Positions 22,731 to 28,296 of a DNA stretch of 35,853 bases are shown one piece after another. This stretch comes from a virus: IMG/VR virus record IMGVR_UViG_3300047300_000133, positions 1 to 35,853 of that record; one strand, given 5' to 3'. Position 1 is the first letter of the stretch. Every line of letters starts with the position of its first letter. The notes beneath the pieces were generated by a model. It worked only from the letters and a program-made list of their open reading frames with translations, was not told where the DNA came from and did no database searches. Made by a program: the position numbers and the translations under genes.

Positions 22731-23539
22731 ATGAGCTGGCTTTATTCGCGGGCGCTGGTGGTGGAATACTTGGGGGAAAACTTCTCGGATGGCGAACAGT
22801 CTGCGCCGTTGAATGGGAACCCTATCCAGCAAGTGTATTGTGCGCCCGACAAAATGACGGACTTCTCCCGCCTTTCCCGATTTGGGATGATGTACAAACC
22901 TTTGACGGAAAGCCGTGGAGAGGAATTGTTGACGTTGTATCTGGCGGGTTTCCATGCCAAGACATTAGCGCAGCAGGAAAAGGTGATGGCCTGGACGGAG
23001 AGCGATCAGGAATGTGGAGACACATGGCGCGGGTGGTTGGCGAAGTACGACCCAGATTCGTTTTCGTGGAAAACAGCCCAATGCTCACTACTAGAGGAGG
23101 AACCAGAGTTATTGGAGACCTTACCGCGTTGGGGTATGACTGTAAATGGACTGTTATGGGAGCTGCCGACATTGGAGCTAATCACCAACGAGACAGAATC
23201 TGGATTGTGGGCAAGTCCAAACGCAAGGGATTGGAAGGACAGCGGAGCCAGCCAGGGCAAAAGAAAATCACCGAATCTTGGAACTCAAGTTCATTGGCCT
23301 ACGCCGAGAACGAAAGGGATGTGTGGCGGCAGTGGGTCATGGGATTTGCTCAACAAAAACACGACAGTGGAAGAAGCCCGTCAAATGGGCGCAGGGAATG
23401 GTGGGAAGCTGAACCCAACGTGGGTAGAGTGGCTGATGGGGTGGCCGCTAGGGTGGACAGACTTAAAGCCATTGGCAATGGACAAGTCCCTCTCTGTGCC
23501 GCAACAGCCTGGAAGTTGCTAACAAGCCACAAACCATGA
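22727..23539 (+). CDS. DNA (cytosine-5) methyltransferase
   Basis: The 270-residue enzyme shows the C5-methyltransferase motifs in order: FAGAGGG at 7-13 (cofactor), GGFPCQDIS with the catalytic Cys77, ENSP at 115-118, NHQRDRIWIV at 152-161, and RLKAIGNGQVP at 245-255. The target-recognition part between about 165 and 230 is short and hydrophilic. It modifies cytosines in phage DNA, most likely to evade host restriction. No cognate restriction enzyme is nearby. AGGAAGGTGG (22717-22726) serves as ribosome site for this ATG and for another ATG 4 bases later. Nearly the whole gene is overlapped in the +1 frame. Confidence 0.92.
   Translation: MNELALFAGAGGGILGGKLLGWRTVCAVEWEPYPASVLCARQNDGLLPPFPIWDDVQTFDGKPWRGIVDVVSGGFPCQDISAAGKGDGLDGERSGMWRHMARVVGEVRPRFVFVENSPMLTTRGGTRVIGDLTALGYDCKWTVMGAADIGANHQRDRIWIVGKSKRKGLEGQRSQPGQKKITESWNSSSLAYAENERDVWRQWVMGFAQQKHDSGRSPSNGRREWWEAEPNVGRVADGVAARVDRLKAIGNGQVPLCAATAWKLLTSHKP
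22731..23522 (+). CDS. Full-length overlapping ORF inside the methyltransferase gene
   Basis: A 263-residue frame starts at ATG 22731, 4 bases after the methyltransferase ATG, and stays open for all but the last 17 bases of that gene. It does not look like random sequence. It has 15 Trp, and motifs including DTWRGWLAKYDPDSFSWKT, LPRWGMTVNGLLWELPT, ASPNARDWKDSG, HWPTPRT, and LNPTWVEWLMGWPLGWTDL (227-245). I recall such blocks in phage proteins linked to methyltransferases. It shares the methyltransferase's ribosome site. Function unknown; a methyltransferase partner or a counter-restriction factor is possible. Confidence 0.7.
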   Translation: MSWLYSRALVVEYLGENFSDGEQSAPLNGNPIQQVYCAPDKMTDFSRLSRFGMMYKPLTESRGEELLTLYLAGFHAKTLAQQEKVMAWTESDQECGDTWRGWLAKYDPDSFSWKTAQCSLLEEEPELLETLPRWGMTVNGLLWELPTLELITNETESGLWASPNARDWKDSGASQGKRKSPNLGTQVHWPTPRTKGMCGGSGSWDLLNKNTTVEEARQMGAGNGGKLNPTWVEWLMGWPLGWTDLKPLAMDKSLSVPQQPGSC

Positions 23540-23742
23540 ATTATTTTCAAGCACACAAAATTCTTGACCAAGTCAAGGATAATCTGTCTTATAATCTAGA
23601 CACAATCAACAAAGCATTAGAGCTAACAGGCGACCTAGATGGATTTCAACCAAGTATTCGAGCAACAAGTGGAGCATCTCACCAAGATGGCTTTACAGAG
23701 GGGCTGGATAGCTTATGCCAAGCACAGGGCAAAGGAACTTGA
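23536..23742 (+). CDS. Small conserved phage protein with run-on tail
   Basis: The ATG overlaps the methyltransferase stop (ATGA) and encodes 68 residues. The first 34 (YFQAHKILDQVKDNLSYNLD, then INKALELTGDL) form a compact two-helix unit that I recall as a free-standing short phage protein. The remaining 34 residues are low in hydrophobic pattern and overlap the next gene for 104 bases in another frame. This suggests the ancestral stop near 23640 was lost and the tail is a by-product. The core has no known activity. Confidence 0.65.
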   Translation: MNYFQAHKILDQVKDNLSYNLDTINKALELTGDLDGFQPSIRATSGASHQDGFTEGLDSLCQAQGKGT

Positions 23743-23812
23743 GGAAACCCAACCAGAACTGTTTGCAGGGTTAATTGAGGCGGTAAGAGAGCGAGTTAAT
23801 GAACGTAAATGA
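23639..23812 (+). CDS. 57-residue helical protein (unknown)
   Basis: The frame from ATG 23639 reads DFNQVFEQQVEHLTKMALQR, then GWIAYAKHRAKELEETQPEL and FAGLIEAVRERVNERK. It is a well-formed amphipathic, charged helical protein, clearly more protein-like than the overlapping end of the preceding frame. No strong ribosome site is visible, so it may be translated by reinitiation. It overlaps the upstream ATG of the next gene at its stop. A small early modulator of unknown target. Confidence 0.68.
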   Translation: MDFNQVFEQQVEHLTKMALQRGWIAYAKHRAKELEETQPELFAGLIEAVRERVNERK

Positions 23813-23823
23813 AAGGAAATGTG

Positions 23824-24012
23824 ATGGAACTTGATACACGGATTGAAACAAAACAAAAGAATTGTGCTGTCTTTGTTGACGCATATGATGATGGTATTTG
23901 GTTAAATTTGGTAGTTGAATCAGCTCGATGCCATGTAACTTTGACCAAGGACCAGGCTAAAGACTTGATTGCTGCGCTAATCGGAATCGTTGATGCAGAG
24001 GTGACCAAATGA
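23824..24012 (+). CDS. Small protein (unknown)
   Basis: From ATG 23824, which has AAAGGA 6-7 bases upstream, the product is 62 residues. An upstream in-frame ATG at 23809 would add five residues but has a poor ribosome site. The sequence has two beta strands (NCAVFVDAYDDGIWLNLVVE, then CHVTLTKDQAKDL) and a C-terminal helix. That strand-strand-helix shape is common in small regulatory or antirestriction-type phage proteins, yet no family is certain. Its stop overlaps the next ATG. Confidence 0.68.
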   Translation: MELDTRIETKQKNCAVFVDAYDDGIWLNLVVESARCHVTLTKDQAKDLIAALIGIVDAEVTK

Positions 24013-24161
24013 GTGACCAAGCATTGATTGAACAACTCAAACAAGCTCTGACCCTAGCGCGTCGAGCCTTGGAATCCACAGAAACAAATTTCATGTCAAA
24101 TCAATTTGATCTTGAAGAAAAAGCTCTTGTAGCGATTGACTTTGCTTTGGAGGCATTGTGA
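24009..24161 (+). CDS. 50-residue helical protein (unknown)
   Basis: An ATGA overlap opens a 50-residue frame: ALIEQLKQALTLARRALEST followed by a polar turn, then FDLEEKALVAIDFALEAL. It is two amphipathic helices, probably a helical hairpin or dimer. The stop overlaps the following ATG (TGATG). Unbroken stop-start chaining with neighbours supports expression. No function is recognised. Confidence 0.65.
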   Translation: MSDQALIEQLKQALTLARRALESTETNFMSNQFDLEEKALVAIDFALEAL

Positions 24162-24247
24162 TGTGGCCTTTCCCAACAACACCAATCCCTGTGGACTACA
24201 AAGCTCCTAAATTCAATCCAAACAACCATGAGGATGCACCGCTATGA
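24161..24247 (+). CDS. 28-residue proline-rich peptide
   Basis: TGATG coupling opens a 28-residue frame, MWPFPTTPIPVDYKAPKF followed by NPNNHEDAPL, whose stop overlaps the next ATG (ATGA). It exactly bridges two genes with no spare base on either side. It is Pro/Asn-rich and unlikely to fold alone. Either it is a real micro-protein or its translation carries ribosomes to the next gene. Confidence 0.5.
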   Translation: MWPFPTTPIPVDYKAPKFNPNNHEDAPL

Positions 24248-24666
24248 CAGAACGTGAAGCATTGAAGCTGGCGCTTGAGGCGTTGGAATTTATTTCGGAT
24301 CGAGAGGACTACACATTCGCTGAATGTAGTGATGCAGAGGCAATCGTTAACGCTGCCCGCGCTCCAATTCCATCCATCAAAAAAGCCTTGGCAAACCATA
24401 TTCCTGACGCCACGAAAATGGTGGCACAGCCAGAGCAGGAGCCTGTGGCGGTACTGTTTGAAGACGGCTCAATCGTCAAATATGAAGATTTGGAGTTCGT
24501 GCCAGAAAAGTCAGGTCAGCGAGTTCAAATGCTCTACACCGCCCCAGCACAGCGCACATGGGTTGGGCTGACGGAGGAGGAAAAGCAAACTGCGATTTGG
24601 TCAGATGGCGGTTTTGGCGCTGGTGCATTGTGGGCAGAAGCCAAACTCAAGGAGAAGAACACATGA
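24244..24666 (+). CDS. Conserved early phage protein (unknown)
   Basis: The 140-residue protein has an N-terminal helix (REALKLALEALEFISDREDY), a middle AVLFEDGSIVKYEDLEFVPE beta segment, then MLYTAPAQRTWVGLTEEEKQ and a C-terminal helix. The combination EREALKLALEALE ... QEPVA ... LYTAPxxRxWVGLTxEE is one I recall from many proteobacterial phages, always unassigned. It is acidic and soluble. Four-base overlaps join it to both neighbours. Confidence 0.78.
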   Translation: MTEREALKLALEALEFISDREDYTFAECSDAEAIVNAARAPIPSIKKALANHIPDATKMVAQPEQEPVAVLFEDGSIVKYEDLEFVPEKSGQRVQMLYTAPAQRTWVGLTEEEKQTAIWSDGGFGAGALWAEAKLKEKNT

Positions 24667-24809
24667 AAGAACTCTCCAGAATGTGCGCCCTATGCCATAA
24701 ACCCCGTTCACAGCTTGGCAGCAAGATGACCTATATCGGACCGTACCGAGTGTGGATATGCGGGATGTGCGCTAAGAACAAAGAAAACCTCAAAAAGAAA
24801 CCCAAATGA
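24663..24809 (+). CDS. Small zinc-ribbon protein
   Basis: The ATG at 24663 overlaps the upstream stop and encodes 48 residues. Two CxxC knuckles (CALC at 8-11, CGMC near 34-37) flank a short beta stretch (MTYIGPYRVWI), a typical zinc ribbon, and the tail is Lys-rich. Such mini-proteins often bind nucleic acid or RNA polymerase. A longer frame upstream exists but runs through the previous gene and is not needed. Stop overlaps the nuclease ATG. Confidence 0.72.
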   Translation: MKELSRMCALCHKPRSQLGSKMTYIGPYRVWICGMCAKNKENLKKKPK

Positions 24810-25072
24810 GATATGCCGCCAGAGTCGATCAAAATCAGGACCAGATCGTTAGTGCTTTACGCGCTGCTGGTGCTTATGTCTGGATTATTGGCCTACCTGT
24901 GGATTTACTGGTGGGATACAAAGGCCACACCTTTCTGGTAGAGGTCAAACATGGGTCTAAAAAGCGTTTAACGAAGCTACAACAGGACTTTTTTGAGAAT
25001 TGGACTGGTAGTACGTTGGCAAGGATAAATGACCCAGAATCGGCTTTAAGGATGATCGGGGTTATTAAATGA
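24806..25072 (+). CDS. VRR-NUC / PD-(D/E)xK nuclease
   Basis: The 88-residue protein has RVDQNQDQIVSALRAAGAYV, then VDLLVGYKGHTFLVEVKHG, with Asp and the E-x-K pair of the PD-(D/E)xK active site, and LTKLQQDFFENWTG as the following helix. It fits small phage VRR-NUC or Holliday-junction-resolvase-like nucleases. It probably processes branched replication or recombination intermediates made by the ERF/YqaJ system before packaging. It overlaps the NinB gene by 4 bases, a sensible functional pair. Confidence 0.85.
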   Translation: MRYAARVDQNQDQIVSALRAAGAYVWIIGLPVDLLVGYKGHTFLVEVKHGSKKRLTKLQQDFFENWTGSTLARINDPESALRMIGVIK

Positions 25073-25479
25073 AATACGACCTTGACAGTCCAGAGCAAGC
25101 AACAACGCTGATGCAAAGCCTGTGGCCTAAAGTCAAAGAATCGCTAAAGGCGGGAAAAAAACTGTCTTTGGAGATAAAAGCCGCAAGCAAAAGCCGTGAA
25201 CAAGAGGAAAAGTATCACGCCATTATTAATGACATTGCCAAGCAAGCGCAGCATATGGGTGCAAAGTGGTCAGCAGAAGATTGGAAACGTCTGCTGGTTG
25301 ACCAGTTTATGCGTGACTATGGCGACAGCGGTGGTAGGGTAATTCCTAATCTTGATTCAACAGGGATTGTCCAGCTTGGATTTCAGACCCGTAAATTCAC
25401 CAAAGAGCAAGCAAGCGAATTTGTTGAATGGCTGTTGCAATGGTGCGCTGAACATGAAATTGAATTAAAAGGTGAATGA
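25069..25479 (+). CDS. ninB: NinB-like recombination protein
   Basis: The 136-residue protein matches the NinB (lambda Orf) family. It shows LSLEIKAASKSREQEEKYHA, then INDIAKQAQHMGAKWSAEDW, KRLLVDQFMRDYG, a conserved Asp/Gly-rich turn, and QTRKFTKEQASEFVEWLLQW at the C-terminus. NinB binds single-stranded DNA and SSB and helps load recombinase or substitutes for host RecFOR. Length is normal for the family. It follows the VRR-NUC gene directly. Together with the leftward ERF and YqaJ it completes the recombination set. Confidence 0.92.
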   Translation: MKYDLDSPEQATTLMQSLWPKVKESLKAGKKLSLEIKAASKSREQEEKYHAIINDIAKQAQHMGAKWSAEDWKRLLVDQFMRDYGDSGGRVIPNLDSTGIVQLGFQTRKFTKEQASEFVEWLLQWCAEHEIELKGE

Positions 25480-25482
25480 TAA

Positions 25483-25827
25483 ATGTTTGATAAAGATGAA
25501 ATCATTGAGATGGCTAGACAGGCTGCAAATCAATGCGGCCACACGATAAAGGCAACACCTGAAATTGTGGAGACGCTTGAAGCCTTTGCCAAACTGGTGG
25601 CAGAGAAAGAGCGTGAGCATTACGATGACTTGTTTGAACAAATCAAAGGCTGGTGTGAGGCTTATCCAATTAGCGTGTTTCCTGAACCTGACTTTGGCAA
25701 AGCACATGAAGTGTTGAAGGCAAACGGCATGACGCTTGATGCGATTAGTGCCAGCAACATGAAGCACGTTATCACGCAAGTGCAAAAGATGATTGACGCA
25801 GCAATCCGAGCAAGAGGTGAAGCATGA
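25483..25827 (+). CDS. Helical early protein (unknown)
   Basis: The 114-residue protein is helical, with VETLEAFAKLVAEKEREHYD in the middle, a motif common on unassigned phage accessory proteins. Next come IKGWCEAYPISVFPEPDFGKA and a C-terminal amphipathic helix (HVITQVQKMIDAAIRARGEA). AAAGGTGA lies upstream of the ATG. No catalytic pattern is visible. It overlaps the following gene by 4 bases. A role with NinB is suggested only by adjacency. Confidence 0.7.
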   Translation: MFDKDEIIEMARQAANQCGHTIKATPEIVETLEAFAKLVAEKEREHYDDLFEQIKGWCEAYPISVFPEPDFGKAHEVLKANGMTLDAISASNMKHVITQVQKMIDAAIRARGEA

Positions 25828-26285
25828 GAAAGCGTTGCAAGCGCAAAGTCTGGCCAACCAACATAAACCCAGTGGCTCACGCAATTGCTGGCGCTGCTGT
25901 GTCTGACAATAAATCTTTGGACAAACTGCGTTTATGTGAGCTTTCAGCCATTGACAACATGGTCCACGGGCGCGGTACGGTGGAAGATTGGCGTTGGCTG
26001 GCAGACGTGATGAACATCGCAGAAACAATGGGAAAGAATGGAATAGGCCCAGAGGTACTACCGTACTGTAAAGAAGCCCAAAAAGCCGTGTATGAAGCCG
26101 CTAAACGCTATGAATCAACCAAAAAAATGGGTTTGTCAGGACCAGGAATTAAAGCAATTAAAGAACTTTGGGAATACCACGACCTTCAAAGAACCAGCGT
26201 GGCTCGATCAGAGTATGAACGCATGATTCAGAAAACGGCTAATTACATCAAAGCCAAGGGGAAAGATGTGGTGGAAATAGCATGA
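25824..26285 (+). CDS. Conserved phage protein, possible late regulator
   Basis: The 153-residue protein starts with a basic MRKRCKRKVWPTNINPVAHA segment, followed by LRLCELSAIDNMVHGRGTVE and DWRWLADVMNIAETMGKNGI. I recall this architecture from a widespread unassigned phage family. The rest is helical, ending near IKAKGKDVVEIA. It lies at the end of the early operon where lambda-like phages place late regulators, so an antitermination or regulatory role is possible but unproven. Overlaps the HNH-like gene by 4 bases. Confidence 0.72.
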   Translation: MRKRCKRKVWPTNINPVAHAIAGAAVSDNKSLDKLRLCELSAIDNMVHGRGTVEDWRWLADVMNIAETMGKNGIGPEVLPYCKEAQKAVYEAAKRYESTKKMGLSGPGIKAIKELWEYHDLQRTSVARSEYERMIQKTANYIKAKGKDVVEIA

Positions 26286-26590
26286 TGATTCCCAAATTCA
26301 ACTACTTCAGAAGCAAAGAACACCTGAAGAACGTAGCCAGCCTACCCTGTCAAAACTGCTACATAGAAGGCGAAACACAAGCAGCCCACAGCAATTGGGC
26401 AGAACACGGCAAAGGTAGGGGAATCAAAGCCAGTGATGAATTCACGGCTGCTTTGTGTCAAAAATGCCACATGGAACTAGACCAGGGCGCAAGACTCAGC
26501 AAAGAGCAGCGCAGGATGCTGTGGCAGATGGCCTGGCAAAAGACCGTGGCAAAGCTAAAAGGCCAAGGAAAATGGCCTGATAGTCTTTAA
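26282..26590 (+). CDS. Treble-clef HNH-type nuclease (DUF1364/YbcO-like)
   Basis: The 102-residue protein has a treble-clef arrangement: LPCQNCYIEGETQAAHSNWA supplies CxxC and the AH of an HNH motif, and ALCQKCHMELDQGARLS supplies CxxCH plus Asp. This resembles small YbcO/DUF1364-type structure-specific nucleases. It probably cuts branched DNA. The last gene of the rightward early operon, its TAA shares the sequence TTAA with the stop of the convergent minus-strand gene. Confidence 0.8.
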   Translation: MMIPKFNYFRSKEHLKNVASLPCQNCYIEGETQAAHSNWAEHGKGRGIKASDEFTAALCQKCHMELDQGARLSKEQRRMLWQMAWQKTVAKLKGQGKWPDSL

Positions 26591-26808
26591 TACTTACGCA
26601 TATTGGGCAAAGGTGCGTCTTTTTGGCTCTGAGCTTCGTGGCTGCGGTGCATAGGATGAGCGTGAGCCATATCGGTTTTCTCGTGTTCTTTGAGTTCTTT
26701 CTCAAGCGCAGCGACTTTACGGGCCTCGGCTTTGTACTCACGTTCCATGACGTAATGACCGCCAGAAGTGGGCTTTTGTTTAGCTGAAGTGATTTTAAAA
26801 TTTGTCAT
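26587..26808 (-). CDS. His-rich small protein, lone minus-strand gene
   Basis: From an ATG at 26808, with AGGA 7 bases upstream, the product is 73 residues. A basic start (TNFKITSAKQKPTSGGHYVM) is followed by a coiled coil (EREYKAEARKVAALEKELKE) and a His/Met-rich patch (DMAHAHPMHRSHEAQ) that could bind metal. It is the only minus-strand gene between 21152 and the end of the window. It is transcribed divergently from the palindrome-bearing promoter at 26832. No family is recognised. Confidence 0.68.
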   Translation of the reverse strand: MTNFKITSAKQKPTSGGHYVMEREYKAEARKVAALEKELKEHEKTDMAHAHPMHRSHEAQSQKDAPLPNMRKY

Positions 26809-26831
26809 GGCAAATCCTGTTAAAATTCGTC

Positions 26832-26860
26832 TTGACATTGTGCCACAATGTGCATAAAGT
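26832..26860 (+). promoter_or_regulatory. Promoter with embedded 17-bp palindrome (operator candidate)
   Basis: A consensus TTGACA (26832-26837) and TAAAGT (26855-26860) are spaced by exactly 17 bases. ACATTGTGCCACAATGT at 26835-26851, a perfect palindrome with 8-bp arms and a 1-base centre, overlaps the -35 end and fills most of the spacer. A protein bound there would block polymerase. The site lies between divergent genes, so it may control both. The binding protein is unknown; the phage Cro-like protein, the winged-helix protein or a host regulator are candidates. Confidence 0.75.
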
Positions 26861-26888
26861 CAACAAACAACTTCCTAAAGGAAACATC

Positions 26889-27104
26889 ATGGGAAAAATG
26901 GATTCGACAAAAGGCGTGAAAAGCGTTACTGGCGCAACAGCTCCTAAAGGCGCAACATCGTCTGATATGAGCGGTGAGCGCAAAGAGCGCATGGTTGGTG
27001 GCGTTGCGATGGGTAAAGAAGACAAGACCCTCGGCGACAAACAGTTCAACACTGGCCGTACCCCTGGCATTTGCTACACTCACACCCGCAGCGAATACCG
27101 CTAA
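26889..27104 (+). CDS. Small basic Gly/Lys-rich protein (unknown)
   Basis: The 71-residue protein is rich in Gly, Lys, Thr and Ser, with GKMDSTKGVKSVTGATAPKG at the start and FNTGRTPGICYTHTRSEYR at the end. The middle (SGERKERMVGGVAMGKEDK) is probably disordered. AAAGGA lies 7 bases before the ATG, and a strong promoter lies just upstream. It resembles short, flexible basic phage proteins that bind DNA or are packaged. The first gene of the segment leading to the packaging module. Confidence 0.7.
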   Translation: MGKMDSTKGVKSVTGATAPKGATSSDMSGERKERMVGGVAMGKEDKTLGDKQFNTGRTPGICYTHTRSEYR

Positions 27105-27109
27105 AAAGC

Positions 27110-27148
27110 GAAGCCTCTAAGGTGGGCAACAATCACCAAAGAGGCTTC
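27110..27148 (+). other. Stable stem-loop between genes
   Basis: GAAGCCTCT (27110-27118) pairs perfectly with AGAGGCTTC (27140-27148). Inside, after a symmetric AA/AA internal loop, GGTG (27121-27124) pairs with CACC (27134-27137) around a 9-base loop. The total is 13 pairs. No T-run follows, so it is not a typical rho-independent terminator. It could protect an mRNA end, mark a processing site, or act as an RNA protein-binding element. It sits 6 bases after one stop and 29 before the next start. Confidence 0.65.
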
Positions 27149-27176
27149 TGACCAAACCAACTAAACCGGAGTTGAT

Positions 27177-27404
27177 ATGGCTGAAATCAATTGTAAGGCT
27201 TGTGACCATTTCTTTGATATGGGTCACACCTTAGGCGTTTGTAGGCGTTACCCTACATTTCAGAACCGCAGCCCAAACGAGCGTTGCGGTGAATTCACGC
27301 CCATTCCTTATGGCGAACCTATGCCAGAGATGTTGGCGCTGCCTGTTATTGAGATGACAGAAGAAAAGCCAAAGCGTAAATACACAAAGCGGGTGAAAGC
27401 ATGA
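27177..27404 (+). CDS. Small Cys-containing (zinc-finger-like) protein
   Basis: The 75-residue protein has a four-Cys pattern: INCKACDHFFDMGHTLGVCR, then the fourth Cys in NERCGEFTPIP. Such C-x2-C ... C ... C sets in short phage proteins normally bind zinc. The C-terminus is a basic tail (KPKRKYTKRVKA) fit for nucleic-acid contact. CGGAG lies 5-6 bases before the ATG. The stop overlaps the GroES-like gene. No precise family or function. Confidence 0.72.
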   Translation: MAEINCKACDHFFDMGHTLGVCRRYPTFQNRSPNERCGEFTPIPYGEPMPEMLALPVIEMTEEKPKRKYTKRVKA

Positions 27405-27688
27405 ACATCCGACCATTGCGCGACAAGATCGTAGTAAAGCCTGAGATTCGATTTAAATCTGAGTTGCTTGACCTTAGCCAAATGGAAGGCGTCCCAACGA
27501 CAGGCCATGTGGTAGCTCTTGGTGACGAAGCAGAGCGAATGGGCCTAAAGATGGGCGATAAGGTCCATTTTGGGACTGTGGCTGACACTGCCAAAGACGA
27601 ATATTTGAAGTTTGACCAGATTAAACTCAATGATGAAATCATGTTGAAAATGTCGTGGCAGGACATTTGCTTTGTGGAGGAAGTATGA
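27401..27688 (+). CDS. GroES-like (Cpn10) co-chaperonin
   Basis: The 95-residue protein follows the GroES pattern end to end: MNIRPLRDKIVVKP at the N-terminus, GHVVALGDEAERMGLKMGDK in the core barrel, VHFGT and YLKFDQIKLNDEIMLKMS, and the closing DICFVEEV. The mobile loop at about 16-32 (FKSELLDLSQMEGVP) differs from host GroES, where a Gly-Gly-Ile-Val-Leu anchor binds GroEL; here a Leu-Leu-Asp-Leu stretch may serve. Like T4 gp31 it probably redirects GroEL to fold phage proteins such as the coat protein. Rare in genomes this small. Confidence 0.85.
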   Translation: MNIRPLRDKIVVKPEIRFKSELLDLSQMEGVPTTGHVVALGDEAERMGLKMGDKVHFGTVADTAKDEYLKFDQIKLNDEIMLKMSWQDICFVEEV

Positions 27689-27960
27689 AAAAGCACGACA
27701 AACCAATCCCGCACAAGACTACGGGTAAAGACAAGACATACAACCCAACAGAAAAGGGTGCAGGAATGACCGCAAAAGGTCGCGCTGAGTACAACAAAAA
27801 GAATGGCAGCCACTTGAAAGCGCCAGCACCAAACCCTAAAACAAAGGCAGATGAAGGCCGTAAAGCCTCATTCTGTGCGCGCATGGAAGGGGTTGTAAAG
27901 AATGCCAAAGGACCTGCGGAACGCGCTAAAGCATCACTCAAGAACTGGAACTGCAAATGA
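27685..27960 (+). CDS. Small basic Lys-rich phage protein (DUF6321-like)
   Basis: The ATG at 27685 has GGAGGA upstream and overlaps the GroES-like stop. The 91-residue product is strongly basic: KPIPHKTTGKDKTYNPTEKG, then MTAKGRAEYNKKNGSHLKAP and RKASFCARMEGVVKNAKGPA. The block MTxKGRxxYNxKxGSxLKxP is one I recall from a conserved phage family without assigned function. High Lys content and few hydrophobics suggest nucleic-acid binding, perhaps in the virion. Confidence 0.78.
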   Translation: MKKHDKPIPHKTTGKDKTYNPTEKGAGMTAKGRAEYNKKNGSHLKAPAPNPKTKADEGRKASFCARMEGVVKNAKGPAERAKASLKNWNCK

Positions 27961-28109
27961 CTAAAGACCAAATCCAAGCCCGTATCGACGAACTGATGAA
28001 GATCGGCAAGCAAGCCGAACTCACAATTCATGCCGTAAATGGGGCGCTTCAAGAATGTAACTATTGGCTGGAAAAGCTGAAAGAAGAAGAACCCAAAAAT
28101 GAGGGTTGA
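27957..28109 (+). CDS. 50-residue coiled-coil protein
   Basis: An ATGA overlap opens a 50-residue frame, TKDQIQARIDELMKIGKQAE followed by ECNYWLEKLKEEEPKNEG. Heptad-like spacing of Ile, Leu and Ala suggests a short helical hairpin or coiled coil. Its last 11 bases overlap the next gene. No function is known. Tight coupling supports a real gene even though it is short. Confidence 0.65.
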   Translation: MTKDQIQARIDELMKIGKQAELTIHAVNGALQECNYWLEKLKEEEPKNEG

Positions 28110-28296
28110 AAACGTCTACACCCTGATGATGTGGTACATCCAGGCTAAGAAACAATTAGAGTGGTTGCGTAAAAGCAACAATCGAGCTTTAATTGAGGCA
28201 TACAAAGAGATTATTCGGTCCTATGAGGACAGATTCCGTAATCTCAATGAGGACATTGATGTGCTGGCTTACTTTGGAGAACAAAATGCCGCTTAA
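28099..28296 (+). CDS. Small helical protein (unknown)
   Basis: The 65-residue protein is helical: VYTLMMWYIQAKKQLEWLRK, then ALIEAYKEIIRSYEDRFRNL and an acidic end (EDIDVLAYFGEQNAA). Aromatic residues on one helix face suggest a dimer or partner surface. It begins inside the previous gene's end and overlaps the next start by 11 bases. No signature is recognised. Confidence 0.68.
   Translation: MRVENVYTLMMWYIQAKKQLEWLRKSNNRALIEAYKEIIRSYEDRFRNLNEDIDVLAYFGEQNAA

Noticed and set aside
22822-23172. Minus-strand frames within the methyltransferase locus
   Set aside because: No motifs and no ribosome sites. Long open antisense frames are expected where two sense frames are both constrained.
25465-26028. 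187-codon minus-strand frame
   Set aside because: Antisense to two tightly coupled plus-strand genes; Cys/Leu/His-rich shadow composition.
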